From JADGQN01 sp035315185 (GTDB taxonomy: Bacteria > Desulfobacterota > Syntrophorhabdia > Syntrophorhabdales > WCHB1-27), in NCBI GenBank assembly GCA_035315185.1, contig DATFYE010000002.1:1-64000 (forward strand): a DNA stretch of 64,000 nucleotides, written 5' to 3'. This document shows positions 35,152 through 44,016 of the stretch, piece after piece (position 1 is the stretch's first letter; every line of letters begins with the position of its first letter). Position numbers and translations under genes: made by a program. A model generated the notes under the pieces. That model was not told the origin of the DNA and ran no database searches. It worked only from the letters and a program-made list of their open reading frames with translations.

Positions 35152-35303
35152 CGATTCGGATTCATGCGGAGACCGAGGCGGCAGTGAGGAGCCCCACCCG
35201 CAAGCGGGTACCCGGGTGTACTCAGAAGTACGTCGAGGAGAGCGACGCAGCACACCCGCCGGGGGCGGGTACCCGGAAGGTATACACATGAAGGCGAATC
35301 GGG
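35152..35303. repeat. Dispersed repeat, copy 1, overlapping the aconitase start
   Basis: Related to the copies at 43892-44016 and 55097-55238. Shared blocks include GACCGAGGCGGCAG, AGTACGTCGAGGAGAGCGAC and GGAAGGTATACAC. The left end is degenerate; the right end (TATACACATGAAGGCGAAT) runs into the aconitase coding sequence. It contains two copies of the palindromic hairpin module. Confidence 0.75.
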
Positions 35304-36559
35304 GAAAGACGTTAGCGGAAAAGATACTGAGCATGAGAAGCGGTCTCGACGCCCACCAGGGCGAATCGGTGATCGCGCGCGTTGACAGGATACTGCTGCA
35401 GGATGGCACAGGCCCACTTGCCACAAGGGAGTTCAAGGCCATAGGGTTCAAAAAGCTGTTTGACGGTGAGCGGGTAAATTTCTTTCTTGATCACGCATCG
35501 CCAAGTCCTCGCCTGGAGCTCTCGAACGATCACATGCTGATCCGGAAATTTGCCGAAGATTTTGGCGCACGAGTCTACGACGTCGGGGAGGGCATATCGC
35601 ATCAGGTGATGGCTGAAGCGCATGTTTCCCCGGGAGAGGTGCTCATCGGGTCCGACTCTCATACGTGCACGGGTGGAGCGCTCTGCGCTTTTTCTACGGG
35701 TATGGGCTCCACGGATGTGGCCGTGGCCATGGGTCTTGGGGAGACATGGTTCAGGGTACCGGAGACTCTCAGGTTCGAACTCTCAGGTACCTTTCAGAAA
35801 GGTGTCTGCTCAAAAGATCTGATGCTCTCAATAATCGGTATGATCGGCGCAGACGGAGCTACCTATAAGTCAATGGAATTCGCAGGAGACGGAGTCAGCC
35901 GTATGGGTATGGAGCAAAGGCTTACTATGTCCAATATGGCGGTGGAAGCCGGTGCAAAAGTCGGCTTGTTCCCATCTGATGCGGTTACCAGGGAGTATCT
36001 CAAGGAGAACGGGAGAGAGAAGGCGTATACCGCTATGGAACCCGACGTTGACGCAGTGTACGAAAAAGTTTTCCGGATTGATCTTGCCTCTCTTCTTCCG
36101 ACGGTGAGCCTGCCGCATCATGTGGACAACACGAAGACCCTGGATGATGTTTCTCTCAGAGACAAGCGTGTTGACCAAGTCTTTATCGGAACCTGCACGA
36201 ACGGTAGGATCGAGGATCTCCGCATTGCGGCAGGCATTCTAAAGGGAAAGAAGAAAGCAAAAGGCGTGAGACTGATCATCTGCCCGGCGTCCCAACGAGT
36301 CTATGCTCAGGCCCTTGCGGAAGGCCTGTTTACGGGCCTCGTGGAGGCCGGTGCTGTGATTCTCCCGCCGGGCTGCGGCCCGTGCATAGGCGTCCACGGC
36401 GGAGTGCCCGGCAATGGAGAGGTCACTGTTTCAACGGCAAACAGGAATTTTCTTGGTAGGATGGGCAACCCGGATTCTGAAATCATCCTTGCCTCGCCTG
36501 CAACAGCCGCTGCCAGCGCCTTGTCTGGAAGACTCGTGGATCCGCGGGAGGTCTTCTGA
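35288..36559 (+). CDS. Aconitate hydratase, large subunit (LeuC-like type)
   Basis: A 423-residue homologue of the LeuC/homoaconitase group. Three Fe-S ligands are visible: SDSHTCTGG, GTCTNGRIEDL and GCGPCIG. With a separate small subunit encoded next it makes a two-subunit hydro-lyase. The family also covers isopropylmalate and homoaconitate hydratases; the context (citrate synthase before, isocitrate dehydrogenase after) favours aconitase. The conserved part begins at GKTLAEKIL; the five residues before it (MKANR) and the GGAAGG ribosome-binding site are encoded by the dispersed repeat. The stop overlaps the small-subunit start. Confidence 0.85.
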   Translation: MKANRGKTLAEKILSMRSGLDAHQGESVIARVDRILLQDGTGPLATREFKAIGFKKLFDGERVNFFLDHASPSPRLELSNDHMLIRKFAEDFGARVYDVGEGISHQVMAEAHVSPGEVLIGSDSHTCTGGALCAFSTGMGSTDVAVAMGLGETWFRVPETLRFELSGTFQKGVCSKDLMLSIIGMIGADGATYKSMEFAGDGVSRMGMEQRLTMSNMAVEAGAKVGLFPSDAVTREYLKENGREKAYTAMEPDVDAVYEKVFRIDLASLLPTVSLPHHVDNTKTLDDVSLRDKRVDQVFIGTCTNGRIEDLRIAAGILKGKKKAKGVRLIICPASQRVYAQALAEGLFTGLVEAGAVILPPGCGPCIGVHGGVPGNGEVTVSTANRNFLGRMGNPDSEIILASPATAAASALSGRLVDPREVF

Positions 36560-37053
36560 TGGTTATGAAGGGTAGGGCGTGGTCGTTTGGTGACAATATC
36601 TCGACGGACCAGATTATTCCCGGGCGATTCTTCCACCTCAGGTCGGATCTGAATGAGCTGGCCAAGCACGTATTTGCGGATATTGCGCCCGGTTTTCATG
36701 AGAAGGCGCAAGAAGGCGACATCATTGTAGGCGGGCAGAATTTCGGACTTGGGTCGAGCAGGGAGCATGCCCCGATCGTTATAAAGCGGGCAGGAATAAG
36801 CGCTGTGGTGGCCAAGTCATTCGCCCGGATCTTTTATCGAAATGCGATCAACGTGGGTCTCGCTGCCATCATCTGTGATGTGGATGGTATAGACCAGGGA
36901 GACGAATTGGTGGTGAAGATACATGAAGGGTTGCTCATGGATAAGACAAAGGGCCTGGAAAAGCGCTTTAATCCTCTTCCTGCAATCATGCAAGAGATCC
37001 TGAACCAGGGCGGGCTTGTCAATTACATCAAGAAGCAGGGAGGCTTTCGCTAA
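36559..37053 (+). CDS. Aconitate hydratase, small subunit (LeuD-like type)
   Basis: A 164-residue swivel domain with the NISTDQIIPGRF beginning and the GGQNFGLGSSREHAP substrate loop of LeuD/aconitase small subunits. The stop/start TGATG overlap couples it to the large subunit. Substrate choice is set together with the large subunit; the operon points to citrate/isocitrate. Confidence 0.88.
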   Translation: MVMKGRAWSFGDNISTDQIIPGRFFHLRSDLNELAKHVFADIAPGFHEKAQEGDIIVGGQNFGLGSSREHAPIVIKRAGISAVVAKSFARIFYRNAINVGLAAIICDVDGIDQGDELVVKIHEGLLMDKTKGLEKRFNPLPAIMQEILNQGGLVNYIKKQGGFR

Positions 37054-37054
37054 C

Positions 37055-38203
37055 GTGGCAGAGCGCGTTCTAGTTCTTTATATTCAGGGAGACGCGGTAG
37101 GTGCGGACATCTGGGCTGCTTCGCACGAAGTCTTCGAGGAGGCCGTGCGCAAGGCTTACGGAGGAGCAAAGCGCATCGAGTGGATGGAGCTGGTCGCGGG
37201 AGAGAAGTCTTTGGCCAGGGAAGGAGTTCTTCTGCCGGAAAGCACGCTCACCAGTATCCGGCAGCACAAAGTGGCCCTGAAGGGTCCGCTCACAACGCCG
37301 GTGGGCGGCGGCTTCCGCAGTATCAATGTTTTTCTGAGACAGATATTCGATCTCTACGCATGCGTGCGGCCGGTGAGATACTTTGACGGACTTCCCAGCC
37401 CGCTCAAGCATCCGGAGCATGTTGATTTTGTCATCCTCCGTGAGAACACGGAAGATGTTTACAGAGGAATCGAGTGGGAAGAGGGGACGAGAGAGGCCCG
37501 GGACATACTCACCTTTCTGAGAGAGCAGGTGAATGTCGTGCTTCCCGGTGACACGGGCTTAGGGCTGAAGCCTATAAGCAGGGGCAGCACGAGGCGCTTT
37601 GCAAAGTGGGCCATCGAGTACGCGATCAGGAATGGAAGAAGGGCCATCACCGTGGTTCACAAGGGCAACATCATGAAATATACTGAAGGGGCGTTTCGGA
37701 AGTGGGCCTATGAAGTAGCAGAGGAGCATACGAAATGGCTGACCTTTGATCACGAGGAGGGCAAGATCCGCTTCAACGACAGAATCGCGGACAACATGTT
37801 CATGCAGGCAATCCTGCGCCCCGAGGAGTATGATATCCTGCTCTGCCCGAATCTGAATGGTGATTACCTATCGGACGCATGTGCTGCTTTAATCGGTGGA
37901 CTGGGCGTGGCGCCCGGCGCCAACATAGGCGATGAGATCGCGATATTCGAGCCTACCCATGGCAGCGCCCCGAAGTATGCAGGTAAGGACATGGTAAATC
38001 CCACATCCTTCATTCTCTCAGGTTGCATGCTCTTTCGCCACATCGACCTTCCAGAGGCGGCCAATCTTGTTGAGCGCAGCCTCGAAGCCACGATAAAAGC
38101 CGGATGTATGACCTACGACCTGGCGCGTCAGATGGAAGGAATAAGGCCTGTCTCGTGCTCGAGGTTTGGCCGCGAAGTAACAGAAAGGATAGCAAAAACG
38201 TGA
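37055..38203 (+). CDS. icd: Isocitrate dehydrogenase
   Basis: A 382-residue beta-decarboxylating dehydrogenase. Motifs typical of isocitrate dehydrogenase are GPLTTPVGGGFRSINV, LYACVRPVRYF and ENTEDVYRGIEW; metal ligands lie in LCPNLNGDYLSDA and the cofactor loop in EPTHGSAPKYAG. It oxidises isocitrate to 2-oxoglutarate; NAD versus NADP was not decided. The start is GTG at 37055, 2 bp after the aconitase small subunit, with AGGGAGG inside that gene's end. Its stop overlaps the prfB start by 4 bp (GTGA). Confidence 0.9.
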   Translation: MAERVLVLYIQGDAVGADIWAASHEVFEEAVRKAYGGAKRIEWMELVAGEKSLAREGVLLPESTLTSIRQHKVALKGPLTTPVGGGFRSINVFLRQIFDLYACVRPVRYFDGLPSPLKHPEHVDFVILRENTEDVYRGIEWEEGTREARDILTFLREQVNVVLPGDTGLGLKPISRGSTRRFAKWAIEYAIRNGRRAITVVHKGNIMKYTEGAFRKWAYEVAEEHTKWLTFDHEEGKIRFNDRIADNMFMQAILRPEEYDILLCPNLNGDYLSDACAALIGGLGVAPGANIGDEIAIFEPTHGSAPKYAGKDMVNPTSFILSGCMLFRHIDLPEAANLVERSLEATIKAGCMTYDLARQMEGIRPVSCSRFGREVTERIAKT

Positions 38204-39313
38204 TAGAAGACATAAGAAGCCGCATAGAAGCTCTTCAGCAGAGAATGGAAACTCTCAGAGGGTATCTTTGACCTCCCTACTACGCGAAAAAAGATAGAGG
38301 AATGCGATAACACCATAGCCAGGCCTGATTTCTGGGAGGACCAGGAAAAGGCTCAGACGATGCTTAAGGAGCGTGCACGTCTCCAGGCCGAGGCCGAGGC
38401 GTGGGAGGCTAAAGAGAAGGAGCTTGAGGAAATCTCCATCCTCCAGGACATCGTCAAGGAAACAAGCGACCCACAGGACGCTGCGGAGCTTGCGGCGAGG
38501 GTCGACGGACTCGACAAGCTTCTCGGCCGCTATGAGATAGAACGCATGCTTGGCGGAGAGACCGATAAGGAGAACGCGATAGTCTATATTAATGCGGGTG
38601 CGGGCGGCACTGAGGCACAGGATTGGGCGGAAATGCTCTTCAGAATGTACCTCATGTGGTCCGAGAAAAAGGGCTTCGATACACAGGTGGTCGACATCCT
38701 GCCGGGGGAAGAGGCAGGCATAAAGAATGTCACGTTCATCGTCTCTGGCCCCTATGCTTACGGATACCTGAAATGCGAATCGGGTATCCATCGCCTGGTG
38801 CGCGTCTCCCCCTTTGATGCGAACAACAGGAGGCACACCTCGTTTGCCTCTGTGTATGCGTACCCCGAGCTTCCCGAGAACGTGCAGGTTGACATCAAAG
38901 AAGAAGACCTCAGGATAGATACCTTCAGGTCGAGCGGTCCCGGAGGCCAGCACGTGAACAGGACCGAATCGGCTATTCGTATCACCCACATTCCTTCGGG
39001 TATCGTGGTACAGTGCCAGAACGAAAGGTCGCAGCACAAGAACAAGGCGATCGCGATGGCTATCCTGAAGTCGAGGCTGCACGAGCTGGAAAAGAGAAAA
39101 CAGGAAGAGAAGATGGCTACCCTGAATAAAGAGAAGAAGGAGATAGCGTGGGGCAGTCAGATCCGTTCCTACATACTTCATCCCTACAAACTGGTCAAAG
39201 ATCACAGGACCAAGGTCGAGGAGCATAATGCGGAGAGCGTACTGAACGGAGAGCTTGACCCGTTTATGAATGCGTGCCTTTTGTACTTGACTTTTGAGCA
39301 GAAAAGCGATTAA
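38200..39313 (+). CDS. prfB: Peptide chain release factor 2, with programmed +1 frameshift
   Basis: RF2 of 370 residues made by a +1 frameshift. The first frame starts at GTG 38200 and reads to CTT TGA C at 38266-38272; ribosomes slip one base at CTT and continue with GAC. A Shine-Dalgarno-like AGAGGG lies 3 bases before CTT, the classic stimulator. Further on are the SPF codon-recognition tripeptide (VSPFDANNRR) and the GGQ catalytic loop (SGPGGQHVN). RF2 reads UGA and UAA, so low RF2 levels at the in-frame UGA favour slippage and more RF2. Confidence 0.96.
38254..38272 (+). promoter_or_regulatory. prfB programmed frameshift signal
   Basis: CTCAGAGGGTATCTTTGAC: SD-like AGAGGG, slip codon CTT, UGA stop and the C in the +4 position that weakens termination. 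This matches the conserved bacterial prfB autoregulatory site. Confidence 0.95.
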
Positions 39314-39323
39314 TTACTAAGAA

Positions 39324-39560
39324 ATGGAAGGACTTTTCGGCGATAACAAACTTGGAGAATTGGAGGAAAAAATAGATGCGCTTGTGGCAAGTTACAGGGG
39401 CATCAAAGGCGAAAAGGAGAAGCTGGCAGCCAGGATTGGCTCTTTGGAAGTAGAGAATCGGGAATTGAAGCAGAAGATGGCGGAGATTCAGAGTGAAAAA
39501 GAGATTGTCATGCGCAAAGTGAAAAGCATTCTGGAGAAAGTGGAGAAGATAGAAGGGTGA
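39324..39560 (+). CDS. ZapB-like coiled-coil protein
   Basis: A 78-residue protein that is almost entirely one coiled coil (heptads from about residue 10 to 75). Directly upstream of zapA in the same operon, its size and composition fit the cell-division factor ZapB or a related small coiled-coil protein. Its stop overlaps the zapA start (TGATG). Sequence alone cannot prove orthology. Confidence 0.7.
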   Translation: MEGLFGDNKLGELEEKIDALVASYRGIKGEKEKLAARIGSLEVENRELKQKMAEIQSEKEIVMRKVKSILEKVEKIEG

Positions 39561-39883
39561 TGGGTAAGCAGGACGGACAGGACCGGAAGGGCAGAAAGGT
39601 TGAGGTAAACATCCTGAACCAGGTCTACACGTTTGTGGGAGAAGATGAGCAGCAGATTGTTAGGGCGGCGGAGTTTGTAGACGCTAGAATAAGAGATGTT
39701 ATAAAAGATTACAGCATCGTCAATACTTTGAACGCTATGATGATGGCCATGATGCGAATTGCAGCTGAGTATCTGGAAGCGAAAGACAAAGTAGAAAGAG
39801 TGGAAGATCATACGCTGAGGCTCTTGCAGAAAGTTGAAGAGTTCGATGTACCCTGCGGTGTACGTGATAGATGGCAAACTTAG
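39560..39883 (+). CDS. zapA: Cell division protein ZapA
   Basis: A 107-residue protein. After a short charged N-terminus comes VEVNILNQVYTFVGEDEQQIVRAAEFVDARIRD-type ZapA sequence, then a helical segment and coiled coil. ZapA binds and bundles FtsZ at the division ring. The 3' end overlaps the predicted 6S RNA by about 33 bases; zapA is the usual upstream neighbour of the 6S gene. Confidence 0.9.
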   Translation: MGKQDGQDRKGRKVEVNILNQVYTFVGEDEQQIVRAAEFVDARIRDVIKDYSIVNTLNAMMMAMMRIAAEYLEAKDKVERVEDHTLRLLQKVEEFDVPCGVRDRWQT

Positions 39884-40019
39884 AGCCAACACCTCAGAAC
39901 CGGGAGCTTTCTCTAGTCGCCGTGCGCAGACCCGCCTTGTGCGGGCAGCCTGACGCGACAACGAGGCACCCACTTTGCTTGAGAGGTTCAAGAATTGCTG
40001 TTTACACGGCATCGCGGGG
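39851..40019 (+). ncRNA. ssrS: 6S RNA (RNA polymerase inhibitor)
   Basis: About 169 bases just downstream of zapA, the usual position of the 6S gene. The 5' CCCTGCGGTGTAC pairs with the 3' TTTACACGGCATCGCGGGG to close the long hairpin. A CTTGA-GAGGT-TCAAG hairpin near 39979-39993 matches the conserved one before the 3' strand of 6S RNA. 6S RNA mimics an open promoter and binds sigma-70 RNA polymerase. Ends are approximate. Confidence 0.85.
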
Positions 40020-40172
40020 CTCATTTAGTAGGGGTAGTGTTGAGGAAAACGAACGTTGACATAAATAGTTCAAGCGTCGTATGGGGGCTTCAGACATAGG
40101 TTGTCTACCATAACGTAACCGGCTACGTTTCCTCGTACTACCCCCTTGCAAGTCGTGCGGAAGGGGGTGCTA

Positions 40173-41732
40173 TTGAATACAATCCTTATAATCGAGATCA
40201 GTGTCGTCTGCATTGTGGGCCTCTGTTTAGGCTACGTTGTTGCCTCATTGGTCCAGCGCAAGAAGGTAGGGGAATACGAATCGATTGGCAAGAAGATCCT
40301 GGATGATGCAAAAAAAGAGGCTGATGTGCTCAAAAGAGAGGCATCGGTGCAGGCCAAGGACACGGTCCTTCAGGCCAGGAATGAATTGGAACAGGAGATA
40401 AAAAGCAGGCGGGCGGAAATCCAGAGTGTAGAAAAACGGCTTTCACAAAAGGAATCGAACCTTGACAAGAAAGGTGACCTGCTGGAGAAGAAGGAAGATG
40501 ATCTGTCAAGGAGGGAACGCGGCATCTCGAACAAAGAGGGGCAGCTGGAGAACAAGATAAAAGAGCACGACTTCCTTATTAAGGAGCAGAGGGTCAGGCT
40601 GGAGAAGATATCAGGGCTGACAACAGAAGAAGCAAAAAAGATGCTGCTCCAGACGCTGGAAGACGAGGCCCGGTATGAGGCTGTGAAACTGGCTAAAAAA
40701 ATCGAGGAAGATGCGCGGGAAAAGGCGGACAAAAAGGCGAAGGAGATCATTGCGTTAGCGATTCAACGTTATGCCGGTGAGTACGTGGCCGAGGACGCCG
40801 TATCCGTAGTTTCGCTTCCCAACGAAGAGATGAAAGGGCGTATCATCGGGAGGGAAGGGCGAAACATACGGGCCCTGGAAGCGGCAACGGGCGTGGACAT
40901 CATCATAGATGATACACCCGAAGCGGTAATTCTCTCCTGTTTTAATCCGATTCGGCGCGAGGTAGCGCGTACTGCCATAGAACGGCTTATAAGCGACGGC
41001 AGAATACACCCGGCACGGATCGAAGAGATAGTCTCTAAAGTCGCTGAAGAACTGGATGACAAGATCAAGTCGGCGGGCGAGCAGGCCGTTTTTGATGCGG
41101 GCGTGCACAACGTTCATCCGGAAGTGGTAAGACTTCTGGGGAGACTGAAGTTCAGGAGCAGTTATTCTCAGAATGTATACCAGCATTCTCTCGAGGTCGC
41201 ATTTATCTGTGGAATCATGGCTGGAGAGTTGAAGCTAAACATAGCAGGGGCAAAGCGTGCCGGTTTGCTGCACGACATCGGCAAGGCCGTTGATCATGAG
41301 GTTGAAGGGTCCCATTCTGCTATCGGCGCTGATCTGGCCAAGAAGTACGGAGAGAGCGACGAGATTGTCCACTCGATCCTTGCTCACCATGAGGAAGTGC
41401 CCATGACGAGCCTCATCGACGTGATTGTCCAGGCAGCAGACGCTTTATCAGGGGCAAGACCGGGGGCGCGTAAGGAGATGCTGGAGACTTACATCAAACG
41501 ATTGGATGAGCTGGAAAAAATCGCGAGCAGTTTCACCGGTGTTGAAAAATCATACGCCATTCAGGCGGGCCGTGAAATCCGGATTGTCGTGAGCAGCGAT
41601 AAGGTTACAGATGACGGAATTTTTGTTTTGTCGAAGGACATCGCGAAGAAGGTGGAGACGGAGCTCTCCTACCCTGGACAAATCAAGGTGGTCGTTATCC
41701 GGGAAACGAGAGCCGTAGATTATGCCAAATGA
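40173..41732 (+). CDS. rny: Ribonuclease Y
   Basis: A 519-residue membrane-anchored endoribonuclease. The N-terminal helix (about 1-25) is followed by a long coiled coil (about 30-205), a KH domain with GRIIGREGRNIRALE and an HD domain with the metal motif LLHDIGKAVDHE. RNase Y starts mRNA decay and is more usual in Firmicutes and some Desulfobacterota than in enterobacteria. TTG at 40173 is chosen because GGAAGGGGG lies 5 bases upstream; a GTG at 40167 is closer than a ribosome can use. A TTGACA at 40056-40061 may be its -35. It overlaps ymdB by 11 bp. Confidence 0.94.
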   Translation: MNTILIIEISVVCIVGLCLGYVVASLVQRKKVGEYESIGKKILDDAKKEADVLKREASVQAKDTVLQARNELEQEIKSRRAEIQSVEKRLSQKESNLDKKGDLLEKKEDDLSRRERGISNKEGQLENKIKEHDFLIKEQRVRLEKISGLTTEEAKKMLLQTLEDEARYEAVKLAKKIEEDAREKADKKAKEIIALAIQRYAGEYVAEDAVSVVSLPNEEMKGRIIGREGRNIRALEAATGVDIIIDDTPEAVILSCFNPIRREVARTAIERLISDGRIHPARIEEIVSKVAEELDDKIKSAGEQAVFDAGVHNVHPEVVRLLGRLKFRSSYSQNVYQHSLEVAFICGIMAGELKLNIAGAKRAGLLHDIGKAVDHEVEGSHSAIGADLAKKYGESDEIVHSILAHHEEVPMTSLIDVIVQAADALSGARPGARKEMLETYIKRLDELEKIASSFTGVEKSYAIQAGREIRIVVSSDKVTDDGIFVLSKDIAKKVETELSYPGQIKVVVIRETRAVDYAK

Positions 41733-42501
41733 TGCCCTTATCGTTGTTTTCATAGGTGATGTCATCGGGAAGCCGGGCCGGGAAGCTGCTATCCGGTATC
41801 TCAAGGGGGCTCATGCGGACTTCAAAATCATCAACGGTGAGAACCTCGCAGGCGGCCTCGGTATAACGCCAAGCTTGGCCGAAGAGATGCTCGCAGCCGG
41901 TGTCGACGGCATTACAACGGGCAACCACGTCTGGAAAAAGAAGGAAATCATCCCCTACCTGATGGGGCAATCCAGGGTGATTCGCCCCCTTAATTACCCT
42001 GAGGGGGTGCCCGGTTTCGGCTATACCCTTCTGACGAAAAATGGCAGGCAGCTTTATGTGGCAAACATAGAAGGACGCACCTTCATGAACCCTTTGATCT
42101 GCCCGTTTCGTGCGATGGAAGAGTTCATAACGTTGAAGAGGGAGGGCATCCCAGCCATTGTAGATTTTCATGCAGAAGCGACTTCGGAAAAGATTGCGAT
42201 GGGGTGGTTTCTCGACGGGAAGGTCGCTTCTCTTGTGGGAACGCACACGCATGTGCAGACAGCCGATGAGCGTATTTTACCCAAGGGAACTGGTTATATC
42301 ACCGATGCCGGCATGACAGGGCCCACTAACTCGGTCATAGGCATGGACAAGGAAGCCATCCTGGAGCGCTTCCTTACTAATCTGCCGCAGAAATACGAGG
42401 TGGCGAGGGGAGACGTAGAAGTCCAGGGCGTGCGTATCACTATCAACCAGGCCACAAACCTCTGCATCAGCATCGAACGGATCAAGGAGAAAGTAGGTTA
42501 G
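41722..42501 (+). CDS. ymdB: YmdB-family metallophosphoesterase
   Basis: A 259-residue calcineurin-like phosphoesterase of the YmdB/TIGR00282 group: VVFIGDVIGKPGREA, NGENLAGG, TGNHVWKKKEI, VDFHAEATSEK and GTHTHVQTAD carry the metal ligands. B. subtilis YmdB hydrolyses cyclic nucleotides and is encoded directly after rny, exactly as here. Overlap with rny suggests translational coupling. Confidence 0.92.
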   Translation: MPNDALIVVFIGDVIGKPGREAAIRYLKGAHADFKIINGENLAGGLGITPSLAEEMLAAGVDGITTGNHVWKKKEIIPYLMGQSRVIRPLNYPEGVPGFGYTLLTKNGRQLYVANIEGRTFMNPLICPFRAMEEFITLKREGIPAIVDFHAEATSEKIAMGWFLDGKVASLVGTHTHVQTADERILPKGTGYITDAGMTGPTNSVIGMDKEAILERFLTNLPQKYEVARGDVEVQGVRITINQATNLCISIERIKEKVG

Positions 42502-42502
42502 A

Positions 42503-43741
42503 GTGGGTATTGGCCGGCGTATTGACCCGGGCATCGAGAAGGAACTGGAGATCCTGAAACGGGGAATGGTCGATCTCATCAGCGAGAACGAACTCAGGAA
42601 AAAGCTTGCTGATGCGCGGGCACAGAAGCGGCCATTGCGTGTGAAGCTAGGTATGGATCCCACCGCGCCTGACCTTCACCTGGGCCACACTGTCGTGCTT
42701 CAGAAACTGAAACAGTTTCAGGAACTCGGCCACGTCGCTATCTTTCTCATTGGAGACTTCACAGGTATGATAGGTGATCCGACGGGACGGGTCGAGACGC
42801 GGCCGGTGCTGACGAAAGAAGAGTTGATGCAGAACGCGGAAACATACAAGAAGCAGGTGTTCAAGATCCTTGACCCTGAAGCCACCGAAGTGCGCTTCAA
42901 CAGTGAGTGGTTCGAGGCCATGAACGCGGCCGACATGATCAGGCTTTGCGCGCAATACACTGTGGCGAGGATGCTGGAGCGGGAAGATTTCAGAAACCGT
43001 TACCAGAACAACCTCCCCGTCAGTGTGCATGAGTTTCTCTATCCGCTGGTACAGGGGTACGATTCGGTGGCGCTGAAAGCTGACGTGGAGCTGGGGGGTC
43101 ACGACCAGATTTTCAATCTGCTTGTGGGCAGGGACATCCAGAGGGCCTACAGGCAGGAGTCGCAGGTAGTGCTCACGGTGCCGCTCCTTGAGGGCACGGA
43201 TGGCATTAATAAGATGAGCAAAAGCTACGGCAACTATGTTGGCATAGATGAATCGCCTGATGTGATCTTCGGCAAGTTGATGTCTATTTCCGATGAGCTG
43301 ATGCTCAAGTATTATGAGCTCCTGAGTGATATCGCTCTGGAAGAGCTCGAGGTGCTGAAACAAGGGATTAGTGCAGGAACGATACACCCCAAGCAGGCAA
43401 AGATCAACTTTGCCCACGAGATCGTGAAGCGGTTCCACGGCCCCGAGGCAGCGCTGCAGGCTGAACGGAATTTCGAGAAGGTATTCAGAGATCGCGAAAT
43501 ACCGGAAGATATCGGAATCGCGAAAATCAGGAAGGGGAGCGATGGAATCTGGATCCCGCAGTTGCTTCTCAGCATCGGGATGGTGACGTCCACGTCGGAA
43601 GGTAAGCGCATGATCACTCAGGGCGCGGTCAGCATCAACGGCAGCAAGGTCTCTTCCGAAGACCTCCCGGTTTCGGACATGGGTGAGCTTATAATCAAGG
43701 TCGGCAAACGGAAGTTCAAGAAAGTCATCTTCGAACCCTGA
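42503..43741 (+). CDS. tyrS: Tyrosine-tRNA ligase
   Basis: A 412-residue class I synthetase. HIGH appears as HLGH in DPTAPDLHLGHTVV, KMSKS in INKMSKSYGNYVG, and a C-terminal S4-like RNA-binding domain follows (about 345-412). The KMSKS form and length match the TyrZ-like bacterial type. The start is GTG at 42503, one base after the ymdB stop, so it is co-transcribed with rny and ymdB. Confidence 0.95.
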   Translation: MGIGRRIDPGIEKELEILKRGMVDLISENELRKKLADARAQKRPLRVKLGMDPTAPDLHLGHTVVLQKLKQFQELGHVAIFLIGDFTGMIGDPTGRVETRPVLTKEELMQNAETYKKQVFKILDPEATEVRFNSEWFEAMNAADMIRLCAQYTVARMLEREDFRNRYQNNLPVSVHEFLYPLVQGYDSVALKADVELGGHDQIFNLLVGRDIQRAYRQESQVVLTVPLLEGTDGINKMSKSYGNYVGIDESPDVIFGKLMSISDELMLKYYELLSDIALEELEVLKQGISAGTIHPKQAKINFAHEIVKRFHGPEAALQAERNFEKVFRDREIPEDIGIAKIRKGSDGIWIPQLLLSIGMVTSTSEGKRMITQGAVSINGSKVSSEDLPVSDMGELIIKVGKRKFKKVIFEP

Positions 43742-43891
43742 AACCAATTCGTATTTGCAGGTAATCTCCTTTTATCAACCGAGGTGAATAGTCCGGAGTG
43801 AGCGCCCTGTCGGTGCCTTCCGCATAGGGCGCGCGTGGCCGGCTCTTTCCCCCGTCATCCCGCTTGTCCGCTTCATCGCTTCCTCGCATTT

Positions 43892-44016
43892 ATACCAATT
43901 TGCATTCAAGATGGTGACCGAGGCGGCAGCGAGGAGCTGACGCAGGCATACTGAGAGTACGTCGAGGAGAGCGACGCAGCGACAACGAAGGTATACACTT
44001 GAAGGCGAATTGGTAT
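43892..44016. repeat. Dispersed repeat, copy 2
   Basis: A 125-bp copy with clear terminal inverted repeats: ATACCAATTTGCATTCAAG at the left and CTTGAAGGCGAATTGGTAT at the right (16 of 19 pairing). It has no coding capacity and no hairpin module, so it is the shortest form. It lies between tyrS and the end of the pgsW gene, and its right end touches the pgsW stop codon. Confidence 0.8.

Noticed and set aside
35288..37053. Reading the hydratase genes as leuC-leuD for leucine synthesis
   Set aside because: The upstream gene looks like Re-citrate synthase and the downstream one has isocitrate-dehydrogenase motifs, so aconitase is more likely; not fully excluded.
38255..39226. Leftward 323-codon frame opposite prfB
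   Set aside because: Antisense to release factor 2, whose SPF and GGQ motifs are intact.
38360..39313. prfB starting at the ATG at 38360
   Set aside because: This would drop the N-terminal domain; the frameshift signal at 38254-38272 and the upstream frame restore a normal RF2.
42647..43747. Leftward 366-codon frame opposite tyrS
   Set aside because: A by-product of GC-rich codon use in tyrS; the tyrS motifs are unmistakable.
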